From NCBI RefSeq assembly GCF_951230155.1, contig NZ_CATNVD010000013.1, positions 1 to 64,000 on the forward strand: a stretch of 64,000 nucleotides of DNA. Reading direction: 5' to 3'. The notes beneath the pieces were generated by a model. That model made no database searches. It was not told the origin of the DNA and saw only the letters and a program-made list of their open reading frames with translations. Positions 16,660-24,513 of the stretch are shown piece by piece (positions within the stretch are counted from its first letter, which is position 1; each line of letters starts with the position of its first letter). A program made the position numbers and the translations under genes. The stretch is from Parablautia sp. Marseille-Q6255. GTDB taxonomy: Bacteria; Bacillota; Clostridia; Lachnospirales; Lachnospiraceae.

Positions 16660-17817
16660 TCAGATCCCTTTCCTGCGATACCGCTCCGCCATCTCATCCA
16701 GCGAAACATTTTCAATCAGCCCGGCCTTTCCTACACTGTCGAACTCCACGATCAGCGTTCCGACTACCTCTTTTACACCGCGCTCGATGCAGTCTACGAT
16801 CAGCGCCACATCCTCATCCGGTACATTGCCGTACATCACAGTATCCATAATCGGCGGGAAGAATACGCGGGGATCAAAGGCGGACGGATTAGCTTCCAGC
16901 AGGCTGTAGATCGCACCGATCGAAGCACTCTCGCGAAGCATCGGAGCGTTCGCAAACAATTCTCTGAGATTTCTCGTCACCGCAAGGCGGATATCTGTGT
17001 CCACATTGATCTTTCGGATACCGAGCTTGGAAACTTCCTTTAACTGCTCCTTCTTGATCCCGTATGCGTCATGGATATCTCCGCCAAGCGCATTGATCTC
17101 TTTTACGATATACTGAGGTACGGTAGAGGAGCCGTGACTTACCAGTGTACCCTCGATGCCCTCATGCAGCATACATTCCTTTGTGGCGATCGCGATCTCT
17201 TTGCGGATCACCGTATCTTTTCCTTTATTTGCTCCGTGCTTTGTACCGTAGCTGATCGCCAGAGCATCGACTCCTGTTTTCTTGAAAAACTCTACTGCGT
17301 CCATCGGGTTGGTATAGGTAGAAGTCGCTGCGAATACGTGATCCTCCACGCCTGCAAGCACCCCAAGCTCACCTTCGACCGTAACGCCGCGCTCATGCGC
17401 ATACTTTACAACCTCTCTCGTAAGCTCCATATTTTCCTTGAAGGAAAGTGATGAGCCGTCTATCATAACGGAGGTATATCCGCCTGCGATCGCTGCCGCA
17501 CAGGATTCAAAATTCTTTCCGTGATCCAGGTGAAGCGCTACCGGGACCGGGCTGTTCTCTGCGTATTTTTTTACTGCGTTCGCAATATTCTGCGCGCCCT
17601 TTTTCTTATCCTCGAGCGTCCCGTTCGCAAAATCGGTGCGTCCGCCCATAAACGCGTTCGCCAGATCTGCGCCCTGCAGGATCGCTGCGGACCGGAACAT
17701 CTCGTGTACCTCGATCACTGCTTTTGCCTGACAGACTGCATTTACATTAAATGCCCCCTGCGCATAGTTATAAGTTTCTGTTGCGTCCAAAATCGCTTTC
17801 ATTGGCACTAATGGCAT
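16660..17817 (-). CDS. fba: Class II fructose-bisphosphate aldolase
   Basis: This 385-residue zinc aldolase is the first gene of the operon. It has the metal motifs LHLDHGK (H99), VEGELG (E150), ISYGTKHGANKG and LVSHGSS, and the C1-phosphate motif INVDTDIR. The start at 17817 follows AACGGAGGAAACA; the longer reading frame upstream has no site. The reaction splits a ketose 1,6-bisphosphate-like substrate into dihydroxyacetone phosphate and an aldehyde. The retained C1-phosphate site contrasts with the altered phosphate sites in other genes of the operon. Confidence 0.9.
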   Translation of the reverse strand: MPLVPMKAILDATETYNYAQGAFNVNAVCQAKAVIEVHEMFRSAAILQGADLANAFMGGRTDFANGTLEDKKKGAQNIANAVKKYAENSPVPVALHLDHGKNFESCAAAIAGGYTSVMIDGSSLSFKENMELTREVVKYAHERGVTVEGELGVLAGVEDHVFAATSTYTNPMDAVEFFKKTGVDALAISYGTKHGANKGKDTVIRKEIAIATKECMLHEGIEGTLVSHGSSTVPQYIVKEINALGGDIHDAYGIKKEQLKEVSKLGIRKINVDTDIRLAVTRNLRELFANAPMLRESASIGAIYSLLEANPSAFDPRVFFPPIMDTVMYGNVPDEDVALIVDCIERGVKEVVGTLIVEFDSVGKAGLIENVSLDEMAERYRRKGI

Positions 17818-17942
17818 ATTGTTTCCTCCGTTCTCATAACTGTATCCATGCAGCTTTTCAATTGTGCTCAATATCTCTTTGCTGGATCTGTGGTGGATTT
17901 CCCGTGAATGAGTTGCTGAAAATCTTCTGACATTATCTTTTT

Positions 17943-18001
17943 GCAGATTGTAGGTTTTGCCTGTTTTCTTTTCCTTAAAAAATATTTTTTTAACAATCTG
18001 C
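17943..18001 (-). other. Structured leader element with nested inverted repeats
   Basis: GCAGATTGT (17943-17951) and ACAATCTGC (17993-18001) form a perfect 9-bp outer stem. Inside lies the AT palindrome 17975-17993. The structure falls in the untranslated leader of the aldolase operon. It could affect RNA stability or transcription, or act as a binding site. Confidence 0.4.
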
Positions 18002-18026
18002 TTAATTAATTAAATAAATTAATTAT
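18000..18026. promoter_or_regulatory. Probable ROK operator at the aldolase operon
   Basis: An inverted repeat AATTAATT-AAATA-AATTAATT sits just downstream of the -10 box, and its edge reads GCTTAATTA (18000-18008), 8 of 9 bases the same as the half-site GCTAAATTA repeated at the ROK gene promoter. Binding here would block transcription start or early elongation. Confidence 0.45.
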
Positions 18027-18036
18027 TGTTGCTTTA

Positions 18037-18065
18037 AAATTAACACACTGTCATCCAATAATCAA
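18037..18065 (-). promoter_or_regulatory. Promoter of the aldolase-led operon
   Basis: The minus strand has TTGATT (18060-18065), a 17-bp spacer and TAATTT (18037-18042). It lies about 220 bp before the aldolase start. Confidence 0.5.
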
Positions 18066-18125
18066 TTGACATTTTATATAATTTTTCACTCCTGCATTTG
18101 TGTATTTTTTCCTTTGAATTATCAG

Positions 18126-18201
18126 AAAAAAAGAATGGGAAGCGCTGCAAAACACGTCAATTCAAAAATCTCTGACGCATTTTACAGCAGTCTCCCATTC
18201 T
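18126..18201 (-). terminator. Terminator of the ROK regulator gene
   Basis: AGAATGGGA (18193-18201 on the minus strand) pairs with TCCCATTCT (18132-18140), with more pairing inside, followed by a run of seven Ts (18126-18132). It starts 7 bp after the ROK stop codon and separates this gene from the aldolase operon. Confidence 0.85.
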
Positions 18202-18207
18202 CAGAAA

Positions 18208-19425
18208 TCACTGCATACACATATTGATCGCAACAGCCGCCGCTCCCTTTGCACCGCTGTCATTGCTCGGCTCTACAAAAACGCTCTGTACCCCCCGGTA
18301 CGTCTTATTACACAGATTTTTTCTTGCTGTATCCAGGATCAGCTTCCGGTTTTCCTCCTCACTAAACAGCTTACAGTCGATCAGGATTGTATCCGGGCTC
18401 GTGAAATTAACAATATTCGCCACCGCGATACCGAGTGTATAGACTGCTTTCTCCACGATACGGCACACCTGAGGATCTCCCGCTTTTTGCGCCGCGAGGA
18501 TCTGCGCGATCGACGGTCTTTGATCCTCTTTACAGATTTCACGCAAAACAGATGCTTTTCCGTCTGCCATCGCCTCCACGCAGCGGTCGATCACCGCACG
18601 GTCGCTTGAGTATGCTTCCAGACAGCCGTCATTCCCGCAGCTGCATCTGGCGCCTCCCGGCTCCATTACCATATGTCCGACCTCTCCGGCTCCCACAACA
18701 GACTCTGTATAGTGAAAGCTGTTGACGATCAGCGGGCACGCGATTCCCCGATCCACAAAAAGATAGACAAAGCTCTGCACATCCGACAGCAGCTCCCGCC
18801 GGTACAGCTTCACGCCAGAAGCACGGGCGCACGCATTATTCTCTACTGCCACGTCCCCCTCATAGCCAGTCAGCTGCTTAAAATCCGCACGGATATTTTT
18901 ATTGATCCACTGATTCCCCGGATGCACCTTTAAGATCCCTTCCGCACGGTCCACCACTCCGGGCAGCCCGATACACACGCCGTAAATATCCTGCCATGAC
19001 AGGTGGAGCCGGCTCAGACAGGCTTCTGCAATACCGCAGGTCTTTCGGATATTTTCCTCATAATCCACGCAGTGTTCACTGTCATAGTACGACTCCAGCA
19101 CCTTGCCGCAGTAATCGACCACACAGATCGCGCGCCGCGTTCCTGTGATCTCAATCCCGATAAAATGCCGCGCCTGCGGAACAATTTCAACAAGCCGCGC
19201 CTTCCTGCCGACCCGCTTTCCATCTGCCCCGCAGATCCCGGTCTCTCTCACGATCCCCTCCGCGATCATATCATTTACGTTCGTTGTGATAGTCGGAAGC
19301 GTCAGATCCAGTCTGTCTGCAATGTCCGCCCGCTTGATCGGACCAAAATAGTAAATGATCTTCAAAATTGCCGATTGATTTGTTATTTTTGCACGCAGTG
19401 AATTACTCCCATGCTCAATCTGCAT
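18208..19425 (-). CDS. ROK-family transcriptional regulator (NagC/XylR type)
   Basis: This 405-residue protein has an N-terminal winged helix-turn-helix (about 15-75; ADIADRLDLTLPTITTNVNDM) and a ROK sugar-kinase-like domain with the zinc motif CSCGNDGCLE at about 258-267. The start follows GGGGGAGGACTGG. Members bind amino sugars, sugars or their phosphates and usually repress neighbouring uptake and catabolic genes. Its place just upstream of the aldolase-led operon, and the shared half-site in both promoters, suggest it controls that operon and itself. A purely kinase role is unlikely because of the DNA-binding domain. Confidence 0.9.
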   Translation of the reverse strand: MQIEHGSNSLRAKITNQSAILKIIYYFGPIKRADIADRLDLTLPTITTNVNDMIAEGIVRETGICGADGKRVGRKARLVEIVPQARHFIGIEITGTRRAICVVDYCGKVLESYYDSEHCVDYEENIRKTCGIAEACLSRLHLSWQDIYGVCIGLPGVVDRAEGILKVHPGNQWINKNIRADFKQLTGYEGDVAVENNACARASGVKLYRRELLSDVQSFVYLFVDRGIACPLIVNSFHYTESVVGAGEVGHMVMEPGGARCSCGNDGCLEAYSSDRAVIDRCVEAMADGKASVLREICKEDQRPSIAQILAAQKAGDPQVCRIVEKAVYTLGIAVANIVNFTSPDTILIDCKLFSEEENRKLILDTARKNLCNKTYRGVQSVFVEPSNDSGAKGAAAVAINMCMQ

Positions 19426-19456
19426 ATCCAGTCCTCCCCCTGACCTCTCTCCAATA

Positions 19457-19475
19457 GCTAAATTACGCTAAATTA
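19457..19475. promoter_or_regulatory. Tandem GCTAAATTA operator at the ROK promoter
   Basis: GCTAAATTA occurs at 19457-19465 and 19467-19475, a 10-bp period, overlapping the -10 box and start site of the ROK gene promoter. This is the expected place for an autoregulatory site. Confidence 0.5.
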
Positions 19476-19500
19476 TACAGAATGGGGGAATAAGTGTCAA
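19472..19500 (-). promoter_or_regulatory. Consensus promoter of the ROK gene
   Basis: The minus strand has TTGACA (19495-19500), a 17-bp spacer and TATAAT (19472-19477), a perfect sigma-A type promoter. The -35 box overlaps the stop codon end of the YfhO gene. Confidence 0.8.
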
Positions 19501-22500
19501 TACTCCTTCGACCGCCTCTGGCGGCAAAGCACAGCGCGCCGCTTTTTCCACTCTGCCGCCAGCTGCATCGCACACAGCACGATCCCCAGAAGCGCCAGAG
19601 TCTTTCCCTCTGTCAGACCGGGAGCATGGTAGATAAATGTGACCGTATGCTCTCCCCCGGGGATCCGAAAACCGAGAAATGTCATATTTACCAGTCCGGG
19701 CACAGTATGGATCCCGTCGATCAGTACTTCAAAGTGCTCATCATATGGAATAGAAGTCACAAACCAGCTTGTCTCCTTTGCACAGACCGTTCCTGTGATC
19801 ACATTTCCTTTCGTCTGTCTGTCATCCGGCATCCATCCGGTCTGTTTTCCATCCCCATATGGCCGGTCTTCTGTTTCTGCGCCAGAACGCTCCGCTTCCT
19901 GCCCCGTCTCCTGTTTGGCAAAACAGGTCACATCCATCAGGTCATATTCCCCCTGTCCAAATGTCATCTCAATCTCCCCTTGTCCTGCCTGCATCGGGAC
20001 CGCATACGTAAAAACCGTATTTTCATTTTTATAAAGATGCGTGGAGGCAGACAATTTATTCTGTACGCCTTCCACAGAGATTGTCAGATCAGAAGACGGA
20101 TGAGCATTTTTCACAGTGAATTGCAGATACAATACCCAGGGCTGTTCAAACGCATCTGTTCCATCTGTCGGAACCTGAATTGTCCTCGCTTTTTTCGTAT
20201 TTACATAGAGAGAATCTGCCTGGTAATATTCAACTTTAGATTCGGCATTTTCAGAGTGTATATTTTTTCTTTTCCCATTTTCGCCGTTATTCCGGGATTT
20301 TTCCGACTCTCCTGCCGTTTCCTCTTCATTATATAAAACTTTAGAATAGGCATTTTTAGAGTATGTGCCTGTTTTTCCCCCTCCTGCAGGGATAATGCTT
20401 CCGTTTTCTTCCGGGAAAAATACAGAAATCTCTCTGACACATTCAGAAAGCTGTGCTTTGATCGTTTCTGCTTCCGCCTGAGGGTCTGCCGTTTTCTTTT
20501 TTCCGGAAGATGTGCCGGCAACGGCAAAATACTCCAGCGCGATCTGATTGTACGGGAAGGGAAGCGCCTCATACACATCCTGCGTTATCACACGGTCCGT
20601 AACATATCCGATCGGAGCGACATCCCCGTTCTGATAAATCTGCACCCCATCCTTCTCACAGCACAGCTCATAGCCTGATGCCAGAAGCTGCGCCTTCTGT
20701 CTTTTCTGCGCGTTTTCCTCCCTGTCGTTCATCACAATATATTTTACGCCCATCAGACGGCGAAAGGACGGGTTCTGCGACACCTGCTGGATCAGTGCAT
20801 TTCGAGTCGGCTGTTCCAGTCCGAATGTCTCCTGGCAAAAGCTTTGATAACCATCATGGTAGGAAGAGGCATAGATCGAGGAACTGTATTGGTCCATATC
20901 CCAGATTCGATCTACGTTCGCCATATTTTCTGCATAAGTCCCGCACTGTTCCATCCGGTAAAAACCCTGCTCCTGATTAAGCACCTCCTGCATCGCCTCG
21001 CCAGTGCGCTCATCTGTCACCTGATCATAGAAGGCTTCACTTTCAATATTTCCTACACCGTGGAAAGAGATCCCAAACAGCATCAAAAAGAGCACCGGCG
21101 GGATCACCAGATACCGGATATTTCTTCTCCACCGGAATATAAGATAAAAAAGAAGCATCAGGAATGCGTCAAAAAGTAAAAGAACTCTCTGCTGCCGAAA
21201 GCTGATCATCCCGCCCTCAAGAAGAGCCGGGAAGAGAGTTTTCAGGCTATCCATCCAGTCCGAAGCCTGATATCCGCTCCCCCAGATCAGCAAAACGGCG
21301 ACAAGGATATACGGCACTGCACCGCCATCCCTTCTTCCCTCCTGCAGACGCTTTGCATAAATCGCAGTCACATAACACAAAAGCGGCAAAAACGGGATCA
21401 GCGCCTTATCCCTCGGGTACAGCCCTCCATTTAAGATCCAGGGGAAAACCGGCAGCAGCAGCACTGCGATACAGCTCCAGATCAGAATACGGTTTTCTGC
21501 CTTTTTCCAGCAGCATCCGGCAAGCAGCGCTGCTGCGGCAAAGGCAGTAAGACCGATCCCGTAGGAATTGTAAAACAGCCGGAAATCATAAAAATCCGGT
21601 GTCAGAAGCGCTGCCAGAGAAGGCGCCTGTGCCGCCTCCCGCTTCCCGGCAAGCGCATACGCTGTAGGCACAAGGAGAAACGCGCTCATACACACTGCTG
21701 TGACAAGCGGAAGCAAAAATGCCACTGCATCCTTCCCAAACTGCCGAAACGACATACGGTATCGAGACGACACCTGCGCATAGCGGTGCAATCCGTAAAT
21801 ACACAGAACAAGGAGTCCTCCGACACTGAAATAAAAGCTCGTCAGGATCATCAGAAATACGCTGCCTATGTAAAGCCACGGACTTCCATAAAATGTCTGA
21901 TGCAAACGCCTGTGCTCTCTTTTGCTTCTGTTCTTTCTGCCGGCAAGATCATCGCTTAACACTTCCGGCGTATTGCCGAAATACCGGTCGATCCCCCACA
22001 GGGACAGAATCAGAAACGGCATATAATTGACGAACATCACATGGCGTGACGAGTGAAAGATCACAGGGCCAGACAGCTCCAGCATCAGCGCGCTCCAGAA
22101 ACTAAGCGTACACGTAAATCCGCGGCTGCGAAGCCACAGATAAAACAGCACTGCCGAGAGCGCTGCCAGACATATGGAGCTGACCATGATGTAATCTCCC
22201 ATGGAAACAGACGGGAACAGATACGACAGCAGGATGACCGGACTATACAGCCCATAATAAGAAAAATTATAAATATTCTGCCCGCCTCCAAGATTCAGCG
22301 CAAACTCCGGAAACAGTTCTCCCGTCTCATAAAACTGCTGCCGGAAATAATCCGGTATCACACTGTGCTGACTGATCCAGTCCACCTTTGATCCGAATAT
22401 CCCGAACCTCCCGATAAAAAACCAGCAGAAAAAAAGCGAAAGAGCTGCCAGCAGCATTGCCGCAACAGCATCCTTCCGGCAGCGCTGCCAGATCTCCTCC

Positions 22501-22514
22501 TTATGCCGTCTCAT
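19497..22514 (-). CDS. YfhO-family multi-pass membrane protein
   Basis: This 1005-residue protein has a first transmembrane segment at about residues 17-35, about a dozen segments in total, a large outer domain (about 500-960) and a final segment near the C-terminus. The pattern matches YfhO, GT-C-fold membrane proteins that add sugars to lipoteichoic acid or other wall polymers. The start follows GGAGAGCAG and overlaps the end of the glycosyltransferase gene by 14 bp. The pair (GtrB-like transferase making a lipid-linked sugar, YfhO using it) is a known functional arrangement. A 29-bp imperfect repeat lies inside the outer-domain coding region. Confidence 0.85.
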   Translation of the reverse strand: MRRHKEEIWQRCRKDAVAAMLLAALSLFFCWFFIGRFGIFGSKVDWISQHSVIPDYFRQQFYETGELFPEFALNLGGGQNIYNFSYYGLYSPVILLSYLFPSVSMGDYIMVSSICLAALSAVLFYLWLRSRGFTCTLSFWSALMLELSGPVIFHSSRHVMFVNYMPFLILSLWGIDRYFGNTPEVLSDDLAGRKNRSKREHRRLHQTFYGSPWLYIGSVFLMILTSFYFSVGGLLVLCIYGLHRYAQVSSRYRMSFRQFGKDAVAFLLPLVTAVCMSAFLLVPTAYALAGKREAAQAPSLAALLTPDFYDFRLFYNSYGIGLTAFAAAALLAGCCWKKAENRILIWSCIAVLLLPVFPWILNGGLYPRDKALIPFLPLLCYVTAIYAKRLQEGRRDGGAVPYILVAVLLIWGSGYQASDWMDSLKTLFPALLEGGMISFRQQRVLLLFDAFLMLLFYLIFRWRRNIRYLVIPPVLFLMLFGISFHGVGNIESEAFYDQVTDERTGEAMQEVLNQEQGFYRMEQCGTYAENMANVDRIWDMDQYSSSIYASSYHDGYQSFCQETFGLEQPTRNALIQQVSQNPSFRRLMGVKYIVMNDREENAQKRQKAQLLASGYELCCEKDGVQIYQNGDVAPIGYVTDRVITQDVYEALPFPYNQIALEYFAVAGTSSGKKKTADPQAEAETIKAQLSECVREISVFFPEENGSIIPAGGGKTGTYSKNAYSKVLYNEEETAGESEKSRNNGENGKRKNIHSENAESKVEYYQADSLYVNTKKARTIQVPTDGTDAFEQPWVLYLQFTVKNAHPSSDLTISVEGVQNKLSASTHLYKNENTVFTYAVPMQAGQGEIEMTFGQGEYDLMDVTCFAKQETGQEAERSGAETEDRPYGDGKQTGWMPDDRQTKGNVITGTVCAKETSWFVTSIPYDEHFEVLIDGIHTVPGLVNMTFLGFRIPGGEHTVTFIYHAPGLTEGKTLALLGIVLCAMQLAAEWKKRRAVLCRQRRSKEY
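20232..20365. repeat. 29-bp imperfect direct repeat inside the YfhO gene
   Basis: Positions 20232-20260 and 20337-20365 match at 24 of 29 bases, 105 bp apart, keeping the reading frame. It encodes two similar peptides (SENAESKVEYY and SKNAYSKVLYN) in a low-complexity Lys/Glu/Asn segment of the outer domain. Confidence 0.6.
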
Positions 22515-23484
22515 ATCTGCTCTCCTTTTTCACCGGGACAAGCATGACCCGCGTCTGCTTATCCTCACTTGACTCCTGTAAAATATAGATCGGTCTGTGC
22601 TTCGCCTCAAGATACGTCCTGGAAAGATACCAGGCAGAAATCCCGCTGCACACAAGCTGTATCCCGCCCACGAGCAGTACGAGTGCCGCCAGCAGCACGA
22701 TCCCCTGCACATGACCGCCTCCGGCAAGCGCGGCGATAAGACTGACTGTGCCCGTGGCCACGGCTGCCAGACATAACAGGCACCCCAGAAATGGCGCCAG
22801 GAACAACGGAGCAGTCGAAAAACCGCCGATCCCCTCCAGAGCATATAAAAACAGCTTTCCCAGCTTCCACTTCGTCTCTCCTGCACACCGCTCCACATTT
22901 TCAAATTCCAGCCACCTGGTACGGAACCCTACCCATCCAAACATTCCCTTTGTAAAGCGGCTGTATTCCTGCAATTCCAGGATCGCATCCACCATAGACC
23001 GCTTCATCAGCCGGTAATCTCTGGCTCCGCTTACGATCTGTGTCTTTGAAATACGGTTCACAAAACCGTAAAAGCAGCCGGAAAGCTTTGAACGCAGCCA
23101 CGGCTCTCCCGCCCGCGTTGAACGCCGCGTGGCCACACTGTCATACGGTTCCTCCTGCAGGATCCGATACATTTCCGGAAGCAGCGACGGCGGATCCTGC
23201 AGATCTGCATCCATCACTGCCACATATTCTCCTTTTGCTTTTGAAAGTCCCGCATAAATGGCCGCCTCCTTTCCAAAATTCCTGGAAAAGGACAGATACC
23301 GGCACCGCTCATCTTCCTGATGCATCCTCCGCATCCATTCAAGCGTCCCATCTGCAGACCCATCGTCTACAAATAGCAGCTCAAACGACTGCTCCTTCAT
23401 CTCTTCCATCACTTTTTTCATCTCCCGGTAATATACCGGAAGCGCTTCTTCCTCATTAAAGCATGGGATAACGATTGAAATCAT
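22501..23484 (-). CDS. GtrB/DPM-like family 2 glycosyltransferase
   Basis: This 327-residue GT2 enzyme starts at the ATG at 23484, with GGAGG 11 bases upstream; a GTG at 23496 overlaps the ribosome site itself. The N-terminal GT-A domain has VIPCFNEEEALP, VDDGSADGT (about 42-50) and the DxD motif VMDADLQDPP (about 90-99). Two transmembrane segments follow at about 230-250 and 260-290. Members move a sugar from a nucleotide to undecaprenyl phosphate on the inner membrane face, for later use by a GT-C enzyme such as the YfhO protein downstream. Confidence 0.9.
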   Translation of the reverse strand: MISIVIPCFNEEEALPVYYREMKKVMEEMKEQSFELLFVDDGSADGTLEWMRRMHQEDERCRYLSFSRNFGKEAAIYAGLSKAKGEYVAVMDADLQDPPSLLPEMYRILQEEPYDSVATRRSTRAGEPWLRSKLSGCFYGFVNRISKTQIVSGARDYRLMKRSMVDAILELQEYSRFTKGMFGWVGFRTRWLEFENVERCAGETKWKLGKLFLYALEGIGGFSTAPLFLAPFLGCLLCLAAVATGTVSLIAALAGGGHVQGIVLLAALVLLVGGIQLVCSGISAWYLSRTYLEAKHRPIYILQESSEDKQTRVMLVPVKKESRYETA

Positions 23485-23640
23485 ACCCGCCTGCACCTCC
23501 GTCTTGTATTTTCTGTGCCGCAGCCCCTTCAGACCCGCCTCACTGATCCAGAAGCGTACCGGGAGCTGCCCGCGCCATACCGTCTCTGATAACAGGATAA
23601 CCGTTATTTTCCTGTTTCAATCAGGTACTTTCTATCCTAT

Positions 23641-23722
23641 CCTTAATTATTTAAGAAACCCCAAAAGAAAACCTTAAGATTTCTTAAGCCGCAGTGAAAT
23701 ACTGCGGACATTGTGATATGAT
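23641..23722. promoter_or_regulatory. Shared control region of the two-component and YfhO operons
   Basis: The gap 23485-23757 has no gene. It holds CTTAAG at 23673-23678 and 23683-23688 (10-bp period, also an inverted repeat), weaker TTAAG-like copies at 23642-23655, and a plus-strand -10 box TATGAT at 23717-23722 with a TG extension. On the minus strand, TAGGAT-like boxes for the transferase operon lie near 23630-23640. OmpR-type regulators bind such direct repeats, so this may be the site of the regulator encoded next door. Confidence 0.4.
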
Positions 23723-23757
23723 AGCCACAGAATCATCTGAAAAAGGAGTGTAGCCAC

Positions 23758-24513
23758 ATGAACGAAGCACAGACCCGGATCCTTGCTGTTGACGATAATC
23801 CTGAGATCCTCGAAATTATACAGATTCTTCTTACTGCAGAGGGCTATATCGTAAAAACAGCCGCAAGCGGGGATGCTGCCCTGCTGCAGCTTCATGAAAG
23901 CAGCTATGACCTGATCATCCTGGATATTATGATGCCTGGCAGAAACGGATATCAGACCTGTCTGGAAATGCGAAAATACACAAACGCACCGATCCTGTTC
24001 CTGAGCGCACGGACAAAGGACAGCGACAAAACCTTAGGGTTTTCAAGCGGAGGAGATGATTATCTTTCCAAACCCTTTTCCTACAGCGAGCTGCTTGACC
24101 GTGTCCACGCACTGCTGCGCCGCTATCAGATCTATCAGGGTAAATCTCACATGCGGGAAGGTTCTGCCTTATCGCAGGATGCGGCATATGCAGATACGCA
24201 GGAGACGTTCCCACAACCACTGTCCTTTCATCATCTGGCGATTGACGAAACAGCCGGGGAGGTCCGCGCACATGGACAGCGCCTGATCCTTACTGACACG
24301 GAGTACGCTATGCTTCTCCTCCTTGTCAAAAACCGGCCTCAGATTTTCTCGGCAAGCCGCCTGTATGAGTCTGTATGGAAGGAGCCATATTATTACGGAG
24401 CCAACAATACCGTTATGGTCCATATCCGAAATCTGCGCCGGAAGATTGAGGATGATCCGCAAAACCCGAAACTGATCAAAACCATCTGGGGAAGGGGGTA
24501 TTACTGTGATTAA
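23758..24513 (+). CDS. OmpR/VanR-family response regulator
   Basis: This 251-residue regulator has a receiver domain (DDNPEI acidic pair, phosphoacceptor in YDLIILDIMMPG near residue 60, Lys in LSKPFSYSELL) and a C-terminal winged-helix domain (about 160-250; LTDTEYAMLLLLVKNRPQIFSASRLYESVW). The start follows AAAAGGAGTG. It overlaps the downstream kinase gene by 8 bp and forms a pair with it. It is divergent from the glycosyltransferase and YfhO genes, which are likely targets. Confidence 0.9.
   Translation: MNEAQTRILAVDDNPEILEIIQILLTAEGYIVKTAASGDAALLQLHESSYDLIILDIMMPGRNGYQTCLEMRKYTNAPILFLSARTKDSDKTLGFSSGGDDYLSKPFSYSELLDRVHALLRRYQIYQGKSHMREGSALSQDAAYADTQETFPQPLSFHHLAIDETAGEVRAHGQRLILTDTEYAMLLLLVKNRPQIFSASRLYESVWKEPYYYGANNTVMVHIRNLRRKIEDDPQNPKLIKTIWGRGYYCD

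Larger units (their letters stand above)
17818..18125. other. Long leader and promoter region of the 12-gene operon
   Basis: This AT-rich region has no gene. It holds the promoter (18037-18065), a probable ROK operator (18000-18026) and a leader of about 210 bases with a structured element (17943-18001). I do not recognise a known riboswitch class in it. Confidence 0.6.
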
